From the NCBI GenBank assembly GCA_002418835.1, contig DIEX01000019.1, forward strand, positions 124,001 through 188,000: DNA of 64,000 nt, given 5' to 3'. This stretch comes from Spirochaetia bacterium UBA5763. GTDB taxonomy: Bacteria; Spirochaetota; UBA4802; UBA5550. Within the stretch, counting starts at the first letter, position 1, and every line of letters begins with the position of its first letter. Position numbers and translations under genes: made by a program. The notes below the pieces were generated by a model. The model did no database searches and was not told where the DNA came from. It worked only from the letters and a program-made list of their open reading frames with translations. Positions 15,830 to 24,944 of this stretch are shown here, in pieces.

Positions 15830-16195
15830 ATGGAATACTTACCTGTGAATTTTAACTCAAAGTTTTCAAAAATTGAAGGACACTGGCAGCCGAAAGGTAT
15901 TGCAAGGCTTAACAATTACGCGTTTAAAATTGCGAAGATTAAAGGGGAATTCATCTGGCATAAACATGATGATACTGACGAGGTCTTTATTGTCAACAGG
16001 GGTGAACTTGTTATAAATCTACCTGACGGTTCAGTTAAAGTGAGCCAGGGTGAAATGTTTGTTGTCCCTAAAGGTATTGAGCATAAACCATTTGCTGCTG
16101 AAGAATGCGAAATTATAATGATAGAACCTGAAGGTACACTCAACACAGGTGATAAGGTTGATGAAAAAACTATCGATGAGATAGAGTGGATATAA
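15830..16195 (+). CDS. single-domain cupin protein
   Basis: A 121-residue protein with both cupin motifs. Motif 1 is WHKHDDTDEVFIVNRGEL, with metal ligands His44, His46 and Glu51. Motif 2 is GEMFVVPKGIEHKPFA, with the last metal His. Small cupins of this type bind a divalent metal and act in many roles; the substrate is unknown. It is 21 bases upstream of a LysE-type exporter in the same direction, so the two are probably co-expressed. Confidence 0.88.
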   Translation: MEYLPVNFNSKFSKIEGHWQPKGIARLNNYAFKIAKIKGEFIWHKHDDTDEVFIVNRGELVINLPDGSVKVSQGEMFVVPKGIEHKPFAAEECEIIMIEPEGTLNTGDKVDEKTIDEIEWI

Positions 16196-16216
16196 ATCGT
16201 TTTATGGAGCTTAATA

Positions 16217-16843
16217 ATGCCTGAATTGAATTCAATAATCATGTTTCTTACCGCGTCAACACTCCTTGCATTCGCGCCGGGCCCTGATAATATATTTGTC
16301 CTGTCGCAGTCAATAGCATACGGGCGACGTGCAGGTTACAGAATTACGCTTGGCCTCTGCACAGGCCTCCTCTTTCACACAAGTGTTGTGGCTTTCGGAA
16401 TAGCTGCCATATTTCAGACATCATTGATTGCATTCAATCTTCTTAAATACGCGGGTGTGGTTTACCTTCTCTACCTGGCATTTCTCACATTCAGGCATGC
16501 GGGGGATAAAGTGGAGATTGCAAAGGGTGAGAATGAAAACAGGATCAATCTTTACAGGCGCGGGATCATCATGAATATAACTAATCCCAAGGTGTCCATC
16601 TTCTTCATGGCGTTTCTTCCGCAGTTTGCATCACCGGCGAAGGGCTCAATTACTCTTCAGATTATATTTCTCGGTTTTTTATTTATTATTGTGACGTTGC
16701 TTGTATTCGGACTGATTAGTTTTCTCGCGGGGAGTATCGGCAAGGCTCTCGGGGGATCATCACGGTTTGATAAATGGCTGAATATCTTTGCCGGTACGGT
16801 GCTTGCTTCACTTGCTGTTAAACTGGCGTTTACTGAAAGGTAA
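16217..16843 (+). CDS. LysE/RhtB family amino-acid exporter
   Basis: A 208-residue protein with about six membrane segments and the LysE/RhtB start LLAFAPGPDNIFVLSQSIAY, which contains the conserved PGPD motif. The loop NITNPKVSIFFMAFLPQF is the second family hallmark. Members export amino acids or their derivatives from the cytosol. The start follows the cupin gene by 21 bases. It converges with the hybrid kinase gene. Confidence 0.9.
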   Translation: MPELNSIIMFLTASTLLAFAPGPDNIFVLSQSIAYGRRAGYRITLGLCTGLLFHTSVVAFGIAAIFQTSLIAFNLLKYAGVVYLLYLAFLTFRHAGDKVEIAKGENENRINLYRRGIIMNITNPKVSIFFMAFLPQFASPAKGSITLQIIFLGFLFIIVTLLVFGLISFLAGSIGKALGGSSRFDKWLNIFAGTVLASLAVKLAFTER

Positions 16844-16900
16844 GATTTTACCCTGCTTACATAAAATACCGGCGGTATGTATTTGTTGATGTCGCCTCTG

Positions 16901-19177
16901 TTATTTTTTCTCAGCACTTAAAACATCATGGAGCATACGGCTTAATTCATTCATCCTGAAAGGCTTTTGGATAAATCCCTGAACGCCGGTGTCATTAATG
17001 ATTCCCGTTGTGTCCTCTTCCTGGAATCCGGAGGAGATAATTATTCTGACGTCATTTTTGATTTCTTTCAGAAGCTTAATTGTTTCAACACCGTTGATTT
17101 CAGGCATGATAATATCGCAGATAACCAGGTCTATCTCATGCTGCTTATTCATGAAAATGTCAATCCCCTCTCTCCCCCCTGATGCTGTTATTACATTGTA
17201 GCCAAGATCTGTAAGGATCTCTTTTAGGTTTAAAAGGATGTTTATATCATCATCTATTATCAGTATGTTCGAATTGCCATGAACCGGTATCTGTTCTTCG
17301 CTGTTCAGCGGCCTGACTTCCTCATCACTGCAGGGGAGGTACACTTTAAAAACTGTTCCATGTCCCGGCTCGCTATAGACATCAATTGTCCCTCCGTGTT
17401 CCTTCACCGTGCCGTACACTGCTGAAAGGCCAAGTCCTGTGCCCTTACCAGTGGGTTTTGTTGTAAAGAATGGATCAAATATTTTTTTTAGCAGATCAGA
17501 TTTTATCCCCTGGCCTGTATCTGTAATATTGATCTCAATGTAATAGCCGGTGTTGATTGTATATGGGTGGCTTTTAACGAAGTGCTCATCAATATATGTA
17601 TTTGAAGTGGTGAACCTTATCTCTCCGCCATCCGGCATGGCGTCCCTTGAGTTTATGGACATGTTCAGCAGCGCATTTTCTATAAGAGTGGGATCGCCGG
17701 AAATAATGGCGGTTATCGCTTTCAGGTTTAATGTAATTTTTATTTTTTTATCAAGTGTGTGACCAAGAATATCTGCCACATTCATTATTGTATCGTGTAC
17801 ATTAAAGTTCTGAAATATTACTCCCCCTTTCCTTGAGAAGAGCATCAGCTTGCGTATGAGCCCCGATGCCTTATCTCCTGTTTCGAGAATTCTCGATATA
17901 TATTTTTTTACATCACCGGCGTCTTTTAGTTTAAGAGAGAGGAGTTCCGCGCTCCCTATTATTACTCCAAGCATATTATTGAAGTCGTGAGCTATACCCC
18001 CTGCGAGCCTCCCTATTACCTCCATCTTCTGTGACTGCCTCAACTGCTCCTCAAGGAGTTTTTCCTCTGTAAGATCAACAATCATTTTAAGAAAACATTC
18101 TTCGCCCATATAGTTTATCCGGATTGCTGAATAGATAATATCTTTTTTTATACTCTCACCGCAGATCAGTGTGGAGCTGATATTTTCTGCAATACCGCTT
18201 GAACTTGTACTTTCAGTAACTTTTTCTTTTTCCTCCCCGGACATCGGATGAAGTTTTATATAAGAAAAATTATCGATAATGTATTCGTAACAGTAGCCTG
18301 TCATTTTTATAAAAGCACGGTTCGCATTGACTATGCGACTGTTCTCAAGATCTGTTATAACAATAGCGTGAGGGCTCCTTTCAAAAATACTGCGGAACAG
18401 TTCCTCCCTTATCCGTAAATTTTTCTCGCTTTCAATAAGTAGCGCCCTGGCTTCCTCCTCCTCTTTCCTCGCTTTACCTGCTTTTACTGAAAGCAGAAGC
18501 GATATCACTGAAGAAAAGAGTGCAAGAAAAACAGCAGCTGATATGAAAACCATTTTCCAGGCTTTAATCTCCTTTTCGGCTTCATCGATATATATTCCGG
18601 TTCCGATAATCCATCCCCAGGGATTGAATTTTTTTACGTATGACAGCTTTGTGCCAAGTTCTGATATTCTGTCCCACCGGTTCCAGATATATTTAATTGT
18701 ACCTCCCTCAGGATTTTCGTTTGCGATGTTTGACATATTCTTTAAAAGCTTCATCAATACCTGACCGTCAGGCGCGGTAATGCTTTCGGAGTCAGTGTTT
18801 TCCAGGTCCTGCCTGAAGGGATGCATAATCAGGATGCCATTGCTGTCAATAATCCAGAAATATTCTTTTAGTTCAGGACCGTAGCGGAAGCTCCTTATTC
18901 TCTGAATCGCCCTGATTTTCGCTTCTTCTATTGAGACTTTGCCCTTTGCCACGTCTCCATTCAGGGAGTTGAGATATTCCATTGTTATAGCTACAAGGTG
19001 ACGGCATGCGTCCTCCTTGTTCTGCATATGCTGTTTTTCTATGGCAGGGGTGAAAAAGGCAAAAATTATCACAAGGAAAACGGTAAAAATAATAACAGAG
19101 GGTAACATCATCTTCGCAAAATCCTTCAGAAGGGTTTTCATCGAATTATTCTTTATGTTACCGGTCTTGTTTCCCAT
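16901..19177 (-). CDS. hybrid sensor histidine kinase (Cache-PAS-HisKA-HATPase-REC)
   Basis: A 758-residue membrane sensor. One membrane helix lies at about 22-45 and a second at about 208-230; between them is a periplasmic Cache domain (FRYGPELKEYFWIIDSNGIL, NPWGWIIGTGIYIDEAE). A PAS domain follows (about 262-375), then a kinase core with phospho-acceptor His397 in GGIAHDFNN, ATP-binding motifs (NALLNMSINSRDAM, TGKGTGLGLSAVYG) and a C-terminal receiver with phospho-Asp688 (VICDIIMPEI). All catalytic residues are present. No dedicated output gene adjoins it, so its response pathway is unknown. The Cache domain points to a small extracellular ligand. Confidence 0.92.
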   Translation of the reverse strand: MGNKTGNIKNNSMKTLLKDFAKMMLPSVIIFTVFLVIIFAFFTPAIEKQHMQNKEDACRHLVAITMEYLNSLNGDVAKGKVSIEEAKIRAIQRIRSFRYGPELKEYFWIIDSNGILIMHPFRQDLENTDSESITAPDGQVLMKLLKNMSNIANENPEGGTIKYIWNRWDRISELGTKLSYVKKFNPWGWIIGTGIYIDEAEKEIKAWKMVFISAAVFLALFSSVISLLLSVKAGKARKEEEEARALLIESEKNLRIREELFRSIFERSPHAIVITDLENSRIVNANRAFIKMTGYCYEYIIDNFSYIKLHPMSGEEKEKVTESTSSSGIAENISSTLICGESIKKDIIYSAIRINYMGEECFLKMIVDLTEEKLLEEQLRQSQKMEVIGRLAGGIAHDFNNMLGVIIGSAELLSLKLKDAGDVKKYISRILETGDKASGLIRKLMLFSRKGGVIFQNFNVHDTIMNVADILGHTLDKKIKITLNLKAITAIISGDPTLIENALLNMSINSRDAMPDGGEIRFTTSNTYIDEHFVKSHPYTINTGYYIEINITDTGQGIKSDLLKKIFDPFFTTKPTGKGTGLGLSAVYGTVKEHGGTIDVYSEPGHGTVFKVYLPCSDEEVRPLNSEEQIPVHGNSNILIIDDDINILLNLKEILTDLGYNVITASGGREGIDIFMNKQHEIDLVICDIIMPEINGVETIKLLKEIKNDVRIIISSGFQEEDTTGIINDTGVQGFIQKPFRMNELSRMLHDVLSAEKK

Positions 19178-19447
19178 AGTCTCATTTATTTTTAATTAAG
19201 CTTTAGCTTTCAATTTATGCAGAATTCTGATAGTAATCAATAAAAAACCGTTGAGGCTTTTAAAAACTTTATGCAAAGCAGGGTAATAATGGTGCTATAT
19301 CTTAATTGACAAAAATCCGCCAGGGGGCTGTTAACATCTTAGCCGGATATGCTTCCATAATTGATTCGTTACCTGCTATTGTTTAATTAACTGTGAAATT
19401 TATGGTTTATATCCGGAATATTTTCAGTAGTAATCTATGGAGTTCAG

Positions 19448-20254
19448 ATGAGCGATTATATCATATCAGTAATTCTTGGAATAGTTGAAGGCTTTACAGA
19501 ATTTCTCCCTATCTCTTCAACGGGCCACCTTATTATTGTTAACGAGTTTACCGGCTTTACCGGCGAATACGCGAAGATGTATGATGTTGTAATACAGCTT
19601 GGCGCCATACTCTCAGTGGTGGTCTATTTCCGTGAAAAACTTTTCCCTTTCTTTTATAATAGAAGCACTGAAGAAAAACGTGAAGTCTGGAACCTCTGGT
19701 TCAAGGCTGTTGCAGGTGTGCTTCCGGCTCTTGTTATCGGAGCTCTGGCTCATGATTTTATGGAGGAGCATCTTTTTACACCGACAGTGGTTTCTCTGGC
19801 GCTAATCATCTGGGGTATTTTTCTTATCGTTATTGAAAACAGAAAACATAGCAGCAGAATAAATTCCGTGGCTCAACTGAGTTACAGGACAGCGATACTT
19901 ATCGGTTTTCTTCAGTGTCTTGCTATGGTTCCGGGAACATCACGTTCTGCTGCAACAATTATAGGAGCTATGCTCCTCGGCACGTCGAGGCAGGTGGCAG
20001 CAGAGTTCTCCTTTTTCCTTGCTGTGCCGACAATGTTTGCCGCTTCAGCATACACACTTATGAAACATGGTTACAAGATGGACGCTCACCAGGCGGGGGT
20101 TCTGGGTGTGGGCTTTGTTGTCTCCTTCATTGTTGCTCTCCTCGTAATTGCTGTTTTTATGAATTACATAAGGAAACATGATTTCAAAATTTTCGGATGG
20201 TACAGGATTGTGCTGGGTATAATTGTGCTGGCATATTTCTGGGGGATAAAGTAA
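19448..20254 (+). CDS. uppP: undecaprenyl-diphosphatase UppP (BacA)
   Basis: A 268-residue integral membrane protein with the two catalytic BacA motifs: GIVEGFTEFLPISSTGH near the N-terminus and GTSRSAATIIGAMLLG in the middle. It removes a phosphate from undecaprenyl diphosphate, recycling the lipid carrier for peptidoglycan and O-antigen synthesis, and gives low-level bacitracin resistance. Length and about eight membrane segments match the family. It stands alone with its own terminator. Confidence 0.97.
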   Translation: MSDYIISVILGIVEGFTEFLPISSTGHLIIVNEFTGFTGEYAKMYDVVIQLGAILSVVVYFREKLFPFFYNRSTEEKREVWNLWFKAVAGVLPALVIGALAHDFMEEHLFTPTVVSLALIIWGIFLIVIENRKHSSRINSVAQLSYRTAILIGFLQCLAMVPGTSRSAATIIGAMLLGTSRQVAAEFSFFLAVPTMFAASAYTLMKHGYKMDAHQAGVLGVGFVVSFIVALLVIAVFMNYIRKHDFKIFGWYRIVLGIIVLAYFWGIK

Positions 20255-20263
20255 AAGTATGCA

Positions 20264-20301
20264 GCACCCTGACCGACATTCAGCAGCAGGGTGCATTTTT
20301 T
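20264..20301 (+). terminator. rho-independent terminator after uppP
   Basis: Stem GCACCCTG / CAGGGTGC followed by ATTTTTT, 10 bases after the uppP stop. It also lies at the end of the convergent YeiH-type gene. Confidence 0.85.
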
Positions 20302-20309
20302 CAGGACAG

Positions 20310-21233
20310 CTATAATAACATTATTGCTGTGAGAGATATTGCAATTATAGTCAGCCATAGAGCAATACCCTGAAAGAGGGGCTTCAGGCCTACCGACTTC
20401 AGCGTCTCAGGAGACAGCCCTGATCCTATAAGAAACAGTGTAACTGTGAGCCCCTTTTTCGCTGCGGCAGTTATTGAATTATATTGAGAGCTGAATGCCG
20501 GGATAAAAGTACTTATACACATCGCCGCTATATAAAGAAAAATAAAATAAGGGACTTTAATTTTTCTGCTGTCACCTTTAATCATGAATACTGTAAGTAT
20601 AGAAAGAGGGATAATCCATAGAGCCCGTTCCAGCTTGACAGTTGTTGCCACCCTGAGAGCCTCCTCCCCGAATTTAGAAGCAGCGCCCACAACAGAGCTT
20701 GTGTCGTGAATTGCAATGGCGCTCCATATACCAAACTGGTGCTGTGACATATTGAGAAAATGCCCGGCAGGGGGGAATATAAAGAGCGCTGCTGAGTTAA
20801 GGATAAACACTGTGCCCAGTGCTATGCTTATCTCCTTTTCATCAGCTTCAATAATCGGGGCAACGGTCGCGATAGCGCTCCCCCCGCAGATGGCTGTTCC
20901 GCTTGAAATCAGAAATGATGTTTTTCTCCCCACATTGAAAATCCTCCCGAAAAGCGTGCCGATTATAAGGACTGATGATATTGAGAAAACCGTGAATATA
21001 AGTCCCTCTCTCCCTGCTTCAGCTGCGTGATACAGGTTTACTCCGAATCCAAGTCCGACAATTGAAATTTTAAGGAGCCAGTTGGTGGCTTTATTATTAT
21101 GATGAATAAAGGGGTGGCCCATAGTGATGGCAGTGATAAATCCCAGAAGCAGTGCCACAGGGGGATCAATCAGCGGCGTTAGACAGGCAATGATAGCCGC
21201 AGCGAATATAATTTTTTTAAAAGTCTGGTTCAT
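20310..21233 (-). CDS. YeiH/UPF0324 family membrane protein
   Basis: About ten hydrophobic segments and the family-specific sections LLGFITAITMGHP, SIVGLGFGVNL, SSGTAICGGSAIATVAP and SAIAIHDTSSVVGAA identify the YeiH (conserved hypothetical 698) group, proposed sulfate or sulfonate exporters. The ATG at 21233 has AGGAAG 6 bases upstream, whereas the upstream ATG at 21323 has none, so I use the shorter start (307 residues). It is divergent from a LysR regulator, an arrangement seen for yeiE-yeiH, which suggests direct regulation. Confidence 0.88.
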   Translation of the reverse strand: MNQTFKKIIFAAAIIACLTPLIDPPVALLLGFITAITMGHPFIHHNNKATNWLLKISIVGLGFGVNLYHAAEAGREGLIFTVFSISSVLIIGTLFGRIFNVGRKTSFLISSGTAICGGSAIATVAPIIEADEKEISIALGTVFILNSAALFIFPPAGHFLNMSQHQFGIWSAIAIHDTSSVVGAASKFGEEALRVATTVKLERALWIIPLSILTVFMIKGDSRKIKVPYFIFLYIAAMCISTFIPAFSSQYNSITAAAKKGLTVTLFLIGSGLSPETLKSVGLKPLFQGIALWLTIIAISLTAIMLL

Positions 21234-21365
21234 GAAATGCTTCCTCTTTTTTGTTATAGCTGTGGTGAAAACAAATAAATCGTTGTAAATCTGGCTTAAA
21301 AATTTGCATAAGTCAAATAACATGTTATTATTGAGATAATAGGCATTAACCTATCAAGAGGAAAG

Positions 21366-22238
21366 ATGACATTCCGCCACCTTGAAATATTTATTAAAGT
21401 TGCTGAAACTCTCAGCATGACCGCTGCTGCCGAAAGTCTTTTTATTGCACAGCCCTCTGTGAGCCAGTCTGTGTCCGAACTTGAACAGCATCTGAAAACC
21501 CGTCTTTTTGAAAGGCTCGGCAGGAGGCTTTTCCTGACAGAGAGCGGTGTTGAGCTGCTCTCTTATGCACGTCATATTGTTGCACTTACATTTGAAGCGG
21601 AGAGGAGGATGCATGACAGGCATAGAGGGGGGAGTCTGAGGATCGGAGGGAGCATGACTGTGGGTACAACTATTCTTAACTCTCTGATAAAAAAAATCAA
21701 CAGCCGTATCCCTGAGTGCCGTGTTACAGTGAGGGTCGATAATACTTCGGCTCTTGAAAAAATGCTCCTTAATGATGAACTGGATATTGCTTTTGCCGAA
21801 GGTAATATGAAATCTGAACATATCGTTTTCAGGGTAATGATGGATGATGAGCTGCTTCTTGTCTGCCCAGCAGGGCACAGATTTTCCGGCCGGGAATATA
21901 TTGCTCCGGATGAACTTGCATCTGAGAATTTTATAATAAGGGAGGAGGGGAGCGGCACAAGAGAGCTTTTTGAATCAGTGATGCTTGCTCATGGAATTGA
22001 ATTCAGGTGCGCGGGTGTGATGAATAATGCAGAGGCGATAAAACTTGCGGTGGCTGATGGTTTAGGTCTCTCCGTGTTATCCTCTCTCTCTGTTCATAGG
22101 GAGATTGAAAGGGGTGAACTTTCTGCACTGAGGGTTGATGGTGTAAACTTTGTGAGGCATTTTTCGGTTTTTCACCACAGAAACAAGTTTATAACTCCTG
22201 TTATGGAGGAGTTTATGGATCTTTGCGAAGAAATATAA
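21366..22238 (+). CDS. LysR-type transcriptional regulator
   Basis: The N-terminal winged helix-turn-helix is clear: FRHLEIFIKVAETLSMTAAA, then LFIAQPSVSQSVSELEQHL and LFERLGRRLFLTESG. The C-terminal periplasmic-binding-like effector domain runs from about residue 88 (SLRIGGSMTVGTTI). At 290 residues it is of normal size. An AGAGGA site precedes the ATG. It is transcribed away from the YeiH-type gene. The 132-bp gap holds the inverted repeats ATAACATGTTAT and ATAGGCATTAACCTAT, candidate LysR operators. Confidence 0.93.
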   Translation: MTFRHLEIFIKVAETLSMTAAAESLFIAQPSVSQSVSELEQHLKTRLFERLGRRLFLTESGVELLSYARHIVALTFEAERRMHDRHRGGSLRIGGSMTVGTTILNSLIKKINSRIPECRVTVRVDNTSALEKMLLNDELDIAFAEGNMKSEHIVFRVMMDDELLLVCPAGHRFSGREYIAPDELASENFIIREEGSGTRELFESVMLAHGIEFRCAGVMNNAEAIKLAVADGLGLSVLSSLSVHREIERGELSALRVDGVNFVRHFSVFHHRNKFITPVMEEFMDLCEEI

Positions 22239-22346
22239 ATGTTGCAGGGTAACAAATTCCGGGCTGCTGTTTCAAAAAAATAGATTGATTAACTGTTGCT
22301 TCTATGCAGTAAAGGATATGTAATTTTAATATAACAGGAAAATTCT

Positions 22347-22970
22347 ATGTTTGAAGGCAAATCTCTCTTCTCAATTCTCAATTCAGGGGGAGGCATAATG
22401 TATGTCCTTATCCTCTGCTCAATTCTCACTGTTGCAATTATTATCCAGAAGTTTCTCCTCTTCAGAAAGATCAGTAAAACAGACAGGATCGGCATCCTTG
22501 AAAGGGTGAAATCAAAGGTCACCTCAGGTGATTTTGACGGAGCAAAAAATGACTGTCTCTCCGAAACCGGCCCCTTTTCCAGCGTGCTCTATGCCGGGCT
22601 ATCACAGCATGATAAAAGCGACGCGGCTGTTGAAAGCGCGATGGAGCGGAGCATCTCTGAGGAGGTGCTTAAACTTGAGGAGTACACAGGTATTGTAGGC
22701 ACTATCGGAAACACAGCTGTTTACATCGGGCTCTTCGGTACTGTTATCGGGATCATGAAAGCGTTTCATGAGATCGCCACACTGGGTCAGGGCGGGATGA
22801 ATACAGTAATCGTAGGAGTTTCCGAGGCTCTTATTGCTACTGCAATGGGCCTCCTTGTTGCCATACCTTCAGTTGTTGCTTTCAACTATTTTGTGACACG
22901 AATCGACAGGATAATTAAAGAGATGGAGATCTGCGCGTCTGAACTTTATGATTACCTGAAGCACAGGTAG
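22347..22970 (+). CDS. exbB: ExbB/TolQ/MotA-type proton channel subunit
   Basis: A 207-residue membrane protein with three membrane helices: one near residues 12-33, then a pair that includes GTIGNTAVYIGLFGTVIGIM and EALIATAMGLLVAIPSVVAF. These are the conserved ExbB/TolQ signatures. With the next gene it forms the proton-driven motor that powers TonB. An AGGAAA site precedes the start. The gap to exbD is only 3 bases, so translation is coupled. ExbB and TolQ cannot be separated with certainty here, but the absence of tolA/tolB/pal favours ExbB. Confidence 0.9.
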   Translation: MFEGKSLFSILNSGGGIMYVLILCSILTVAIIIQKFLLFRKISKTDRIGILERVKSKVTSGDFDGAKNDCLSETGPFSSVLYAGLSQHDKSDAAVESAMERSISEEVLKLEEYTGIVGTIGNTAVYIGLFGTVIGIMKAFHEIATLGQGGMNTVIVGVSEALIATAMGLLVAIPSVVAFNYFVTRIDRIIKEMEICASELYDYLKHR

Positions 22971-22973
22971 AGC

Positions 22974-23378
22974 ATGAGAATTACACGAACAAGAAACCAT
23001 TCCATCAAGTCAGAGATAAACATCACGCCATTTACTGACGTGGTGCTTGTGCTGCTGATTATATTTATGATTGCAACACCTATAATCATTCAGTCCAGCA
23101 TTACAGTTAATCTCCCGAAATCGAAGTACGGTGAAGATAGCAGCAGCGAGCAGTTTGAAGTAATCATCAAAAGCGAGAAGGAGTTCTACTTCAATAACCG
23201 CAGCACTGACCTTAACTCATTGAAACAGCAGCTTGCAGCACACGCGAAGGAAAAACCCGATGCACCCCTTATAATCAAGGCTGACAGGGATATTAAATAT
23301 TTTGTCATAATAAGTATTATGGATATGGCAAAGGAATCCGGTGTGGGGAAGATCTCTCTCAATGTGGAGAAGAGGTGA
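22974..23378 (+). CDS. exbD: ExbD/TolR-type proton channel subunit
   Basis: A 134-residue protein with one membrane helix that carries the critical Asp (NITPFTDVVLVLLIIFMIAT), followed by a periplasmic ExbD domain (LPKSKYGEDSSSEQFEVIIK and ending in ISLNVEKR). It pairs with ExbB upstream to couple proton flow to TonB, which is encoded elsewhere in the window together with a BtuB-like receptor. Confidence 0.92.
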   Translation: MRITRTRNHSIKSEINITPFTDVVLVLLIIFMIATPIIIQSSITVNLPKSKYGEDSSSEQFEVIIKSEKEFYFNNRSTDLNSLKQQLAAHAKEKPDAPLIIKADRDIKYFVIISIMDMAKESGVGKISLNVEKR

Positions 23379-23404
23379 CTTTTTCCGGAGATGCTGAACC
23401 GGGT

Positions 23405-23432
23405 CTCTCGCGGAGACGCAAAGAGCGCAAAG
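23405..23432. repeat. short intergenic repeat of a type common in bacterial genomes
   Basis: CTCTCGCGGAGACGCAAAG and AGCGCAAAG form the degenerate triple-unit motif (CGxxGAGxCGCAAAG) that I know as a recurring intergenic sequence in many environmental bacteria. Only one copy is seen in this window, between exbD and the lipoprotein gene. Confidence 0.5.
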
Positions 23433-23511
23433 TTTCTTAAATTAAATAATTTTTGCTGTATAGTGAAGTATCTTTATAATAATTGCAGTATGAAATTATA
23501 TGGAGCTCAAT

Positions 23512-24399
23512 ATGTTTAAATCTGCCAATTGCATTATTCAGGTTATTACATTACTCCTTTTATTTGCAGTTCCGGGCTGCTTTTCAAGCCCTTCCGGAGA
23601 TGATAATGTAAATACCTCAATAATTGCTGACCATAATGTTGCCCGCCTTGCTGTACTGCAATCAATACCGGATTCCGCGATAGACAATGCAAAGTCGAAA
23701 CTGCATATTGCATACGGTCACACTTCGCACGGGAGTCAGATTGTGGATGGTGTCAATGGGCTTGACTCTTTTATGAATGGAATTGGCCGAACTAACAATC
23801 TCTTCAGCGGGCTTGATTTTAATTGTGACATGGGTGGTTATGGATATCCATATGGCGCCGCAGATCTGAATCAGCCGGATTATACAACTTGGGAGTCCGC
23901 TACAAGAAGTTATCTCAGCAGCCATACCGATATTAATGTAGTTATATGGTCATGGTGTGCAGGGGTAAGTCATGCCACTGAAAGTCAGATAGATAATTAT
24001 CTCTCTCTTATGAATGGACTTGAAAAGGACTATCCGGATATTACATTTATTTATATGACAGGTCATCTTGACGGAACCGGAGTTGGCGGAGATCTCCATA
24101 TTAATAATGAAAAGATAAGAAAATTCTGCCGTGACAACGGAAAGTGGCTCTTCGATTTCGCTGACATTGAGAGCTATGATCCTGACGGTAATTACTATCT
24201 TAATAAAAGTGCTGATGATGGATGCAATTATACCGGAGGCAATTGGGCAATAGCCTGGCAGAATTCACATGCAAAAGGAACATATTGGTATTGGACTGAT
24301 GATGAAGCTAATCCTGCTCATACACAGCCCCTTAACGCAAACATGAAAGCATACGCTTTCTGGTGGCTTATGGCGCGAGTTGCAGGGTGGGGCGGGTAA
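23512..24399 (+). CDS. putative lipoprotein with SGNH-like features, function unknown
   Basis: The protein starts with a lipoprotein signal (LLLLFAVPGC, lipobox Cys near residue 22), so it should be anchored to a membrane on the outside. The mature part has KLHIAYGHTSHGSQIVDG, NVVIWSWCAGVS and TFIYMTGHLDGTG, a pattern of strands ending in Gly/His/Ser loops that vaguely recalls SGNH-type hydrolases, but I cannot assign catalytic residues. ATG at 23512 has a GGAG site 6 bases upstream, better than the GTG/ATG-like codon 12 bases earlier. It stands alone. Confidence 0.65.
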   Translation: MFKSANCIIQVITLLLLFAVPGCFSSPSGDDNVNTSIIADHNVARLAVLQSIPDSAIDNAKSKLHIAYGHTSHGSQIVDGVNGLDSFMNGIGRTNNLFSGLDFNCDMGGYGYPYGAADLNQPDYTTWESATRSYLSSHTDINVVIWSWCAGVSHATESQIDNYLSLMNGLEKDYPDITFIYMTGHLDGTGVGGDLHINNEKIRKFCRDNGKWLFDFADIESYDPDGNYYLNKSADDGCNYTGGNWAIAWQNSHAKGTYWYWTDDEANPAHTQPLNANMKAYAFWWLMARVAGWGG

Positions 24400-24434
24400 A
24401 TTAATCTTGACTCATTCCATCCCTAAATAATCCT

Positions 24435-24504
24435 TCCCCTGTAAGGTGGAAAACCGGTGAATTCCGTTATCTGCCGCAGGGGAGTGAAAATCTCTGTAAC
24501 ACCT
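24435..24504 (+). other. possible structured leader RNA upstream of the NifX-like gene
   Basis: Stem TCCCCTG (24435-24441) / CAGGGGA (24477-24483) encloses GGAAAACCGGTGAATTCCG, which resembles the core of cobalamin riboswitches, and AGGTG (24444-24448) could pair with CACCT (24500-24504) as a pseudoknot. The downstream half of a standard cobalamin element is not evident. This could be a variant riboswitch, a relic, or chance. Confidence 0.35.
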
Positions 24505-24551
24505 CAGTATAAAATCTCCCTAACTATAAAATTGAAGAATAGGAGCAAATT

Positions 24552-24917
24552 ATGAAAATAGCATTACCTACAGCAGGCAGAAAGATCGATGACCACTTCG
24601 GCCACTGCGAGTATTATACTGTTTATACAGTGAATGAAAATAAAGAGATCACTGCAACGGATGTTGTTCAGTCTCCGCAGGGGTGCGGCTGCAAATCAAA
24701 CATTGTACATACTCTTGCTGACATGGGAGTAAAAGTGATGCTTGCGGGGAATATGGGTGACGGCGCTCTAAATGTACTGGCCAGCCGGGGAATTGAAGTT
24801 GTCAGGGGGTGTTCAGGTGACGTGAAGAGTGTTGCCGAGAGCTACCTTGCGGGGACACTGAAAGACTCTGGCGAAGGGTGCCATTCTCATGAAAATGGGC
24901 ACGAGTGCACGCACTGA
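24552..24917 (+). CDS. NifX/NifB-like dinitrogenase-cofactor-binding domain protein
   Basis: A 121-residue protein with the Nitro_FeMo-Co fold: KIALPTAGRKIDDHFGHCEY at the start (family DxHFG motif), a CGCK loop, and VKVMLAGNMGDGALNVLASR. The C-terminus is His/Cys-rich (CHSHENGHECTH), a likely metal-binding tail. Free-standing members are common in anaerobes without nitrogenase and are thought to handle Fe-S or molybdenum clusters. No nif genes are in the window. It is a single gene, with a candidate structured leader upstream and a MITE-like repeat just downstream. Confidence 0.88.
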   Translation: MKIALPTAGRKIDDHFGHCEYYTVYTVNENKEITATDVVQSPQGCGCKSNIVHTLADMGVKVMLAGNMGDGALNVLASRGIEVVRGCSGDVKSVAESYLAGTLKDSGEGCHSHENGHECTH

Positions 24918-24944
24918 TGTTTGAAGCTTGTCACTGATTGATCA

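Noticed and set aside
15685..15915. 76-codon ORF on the minus strand after the receptor gene
   Set aside because: It overlaps the cupin gene start, is in very AT-rich DNA, and has no recognisable protein features.
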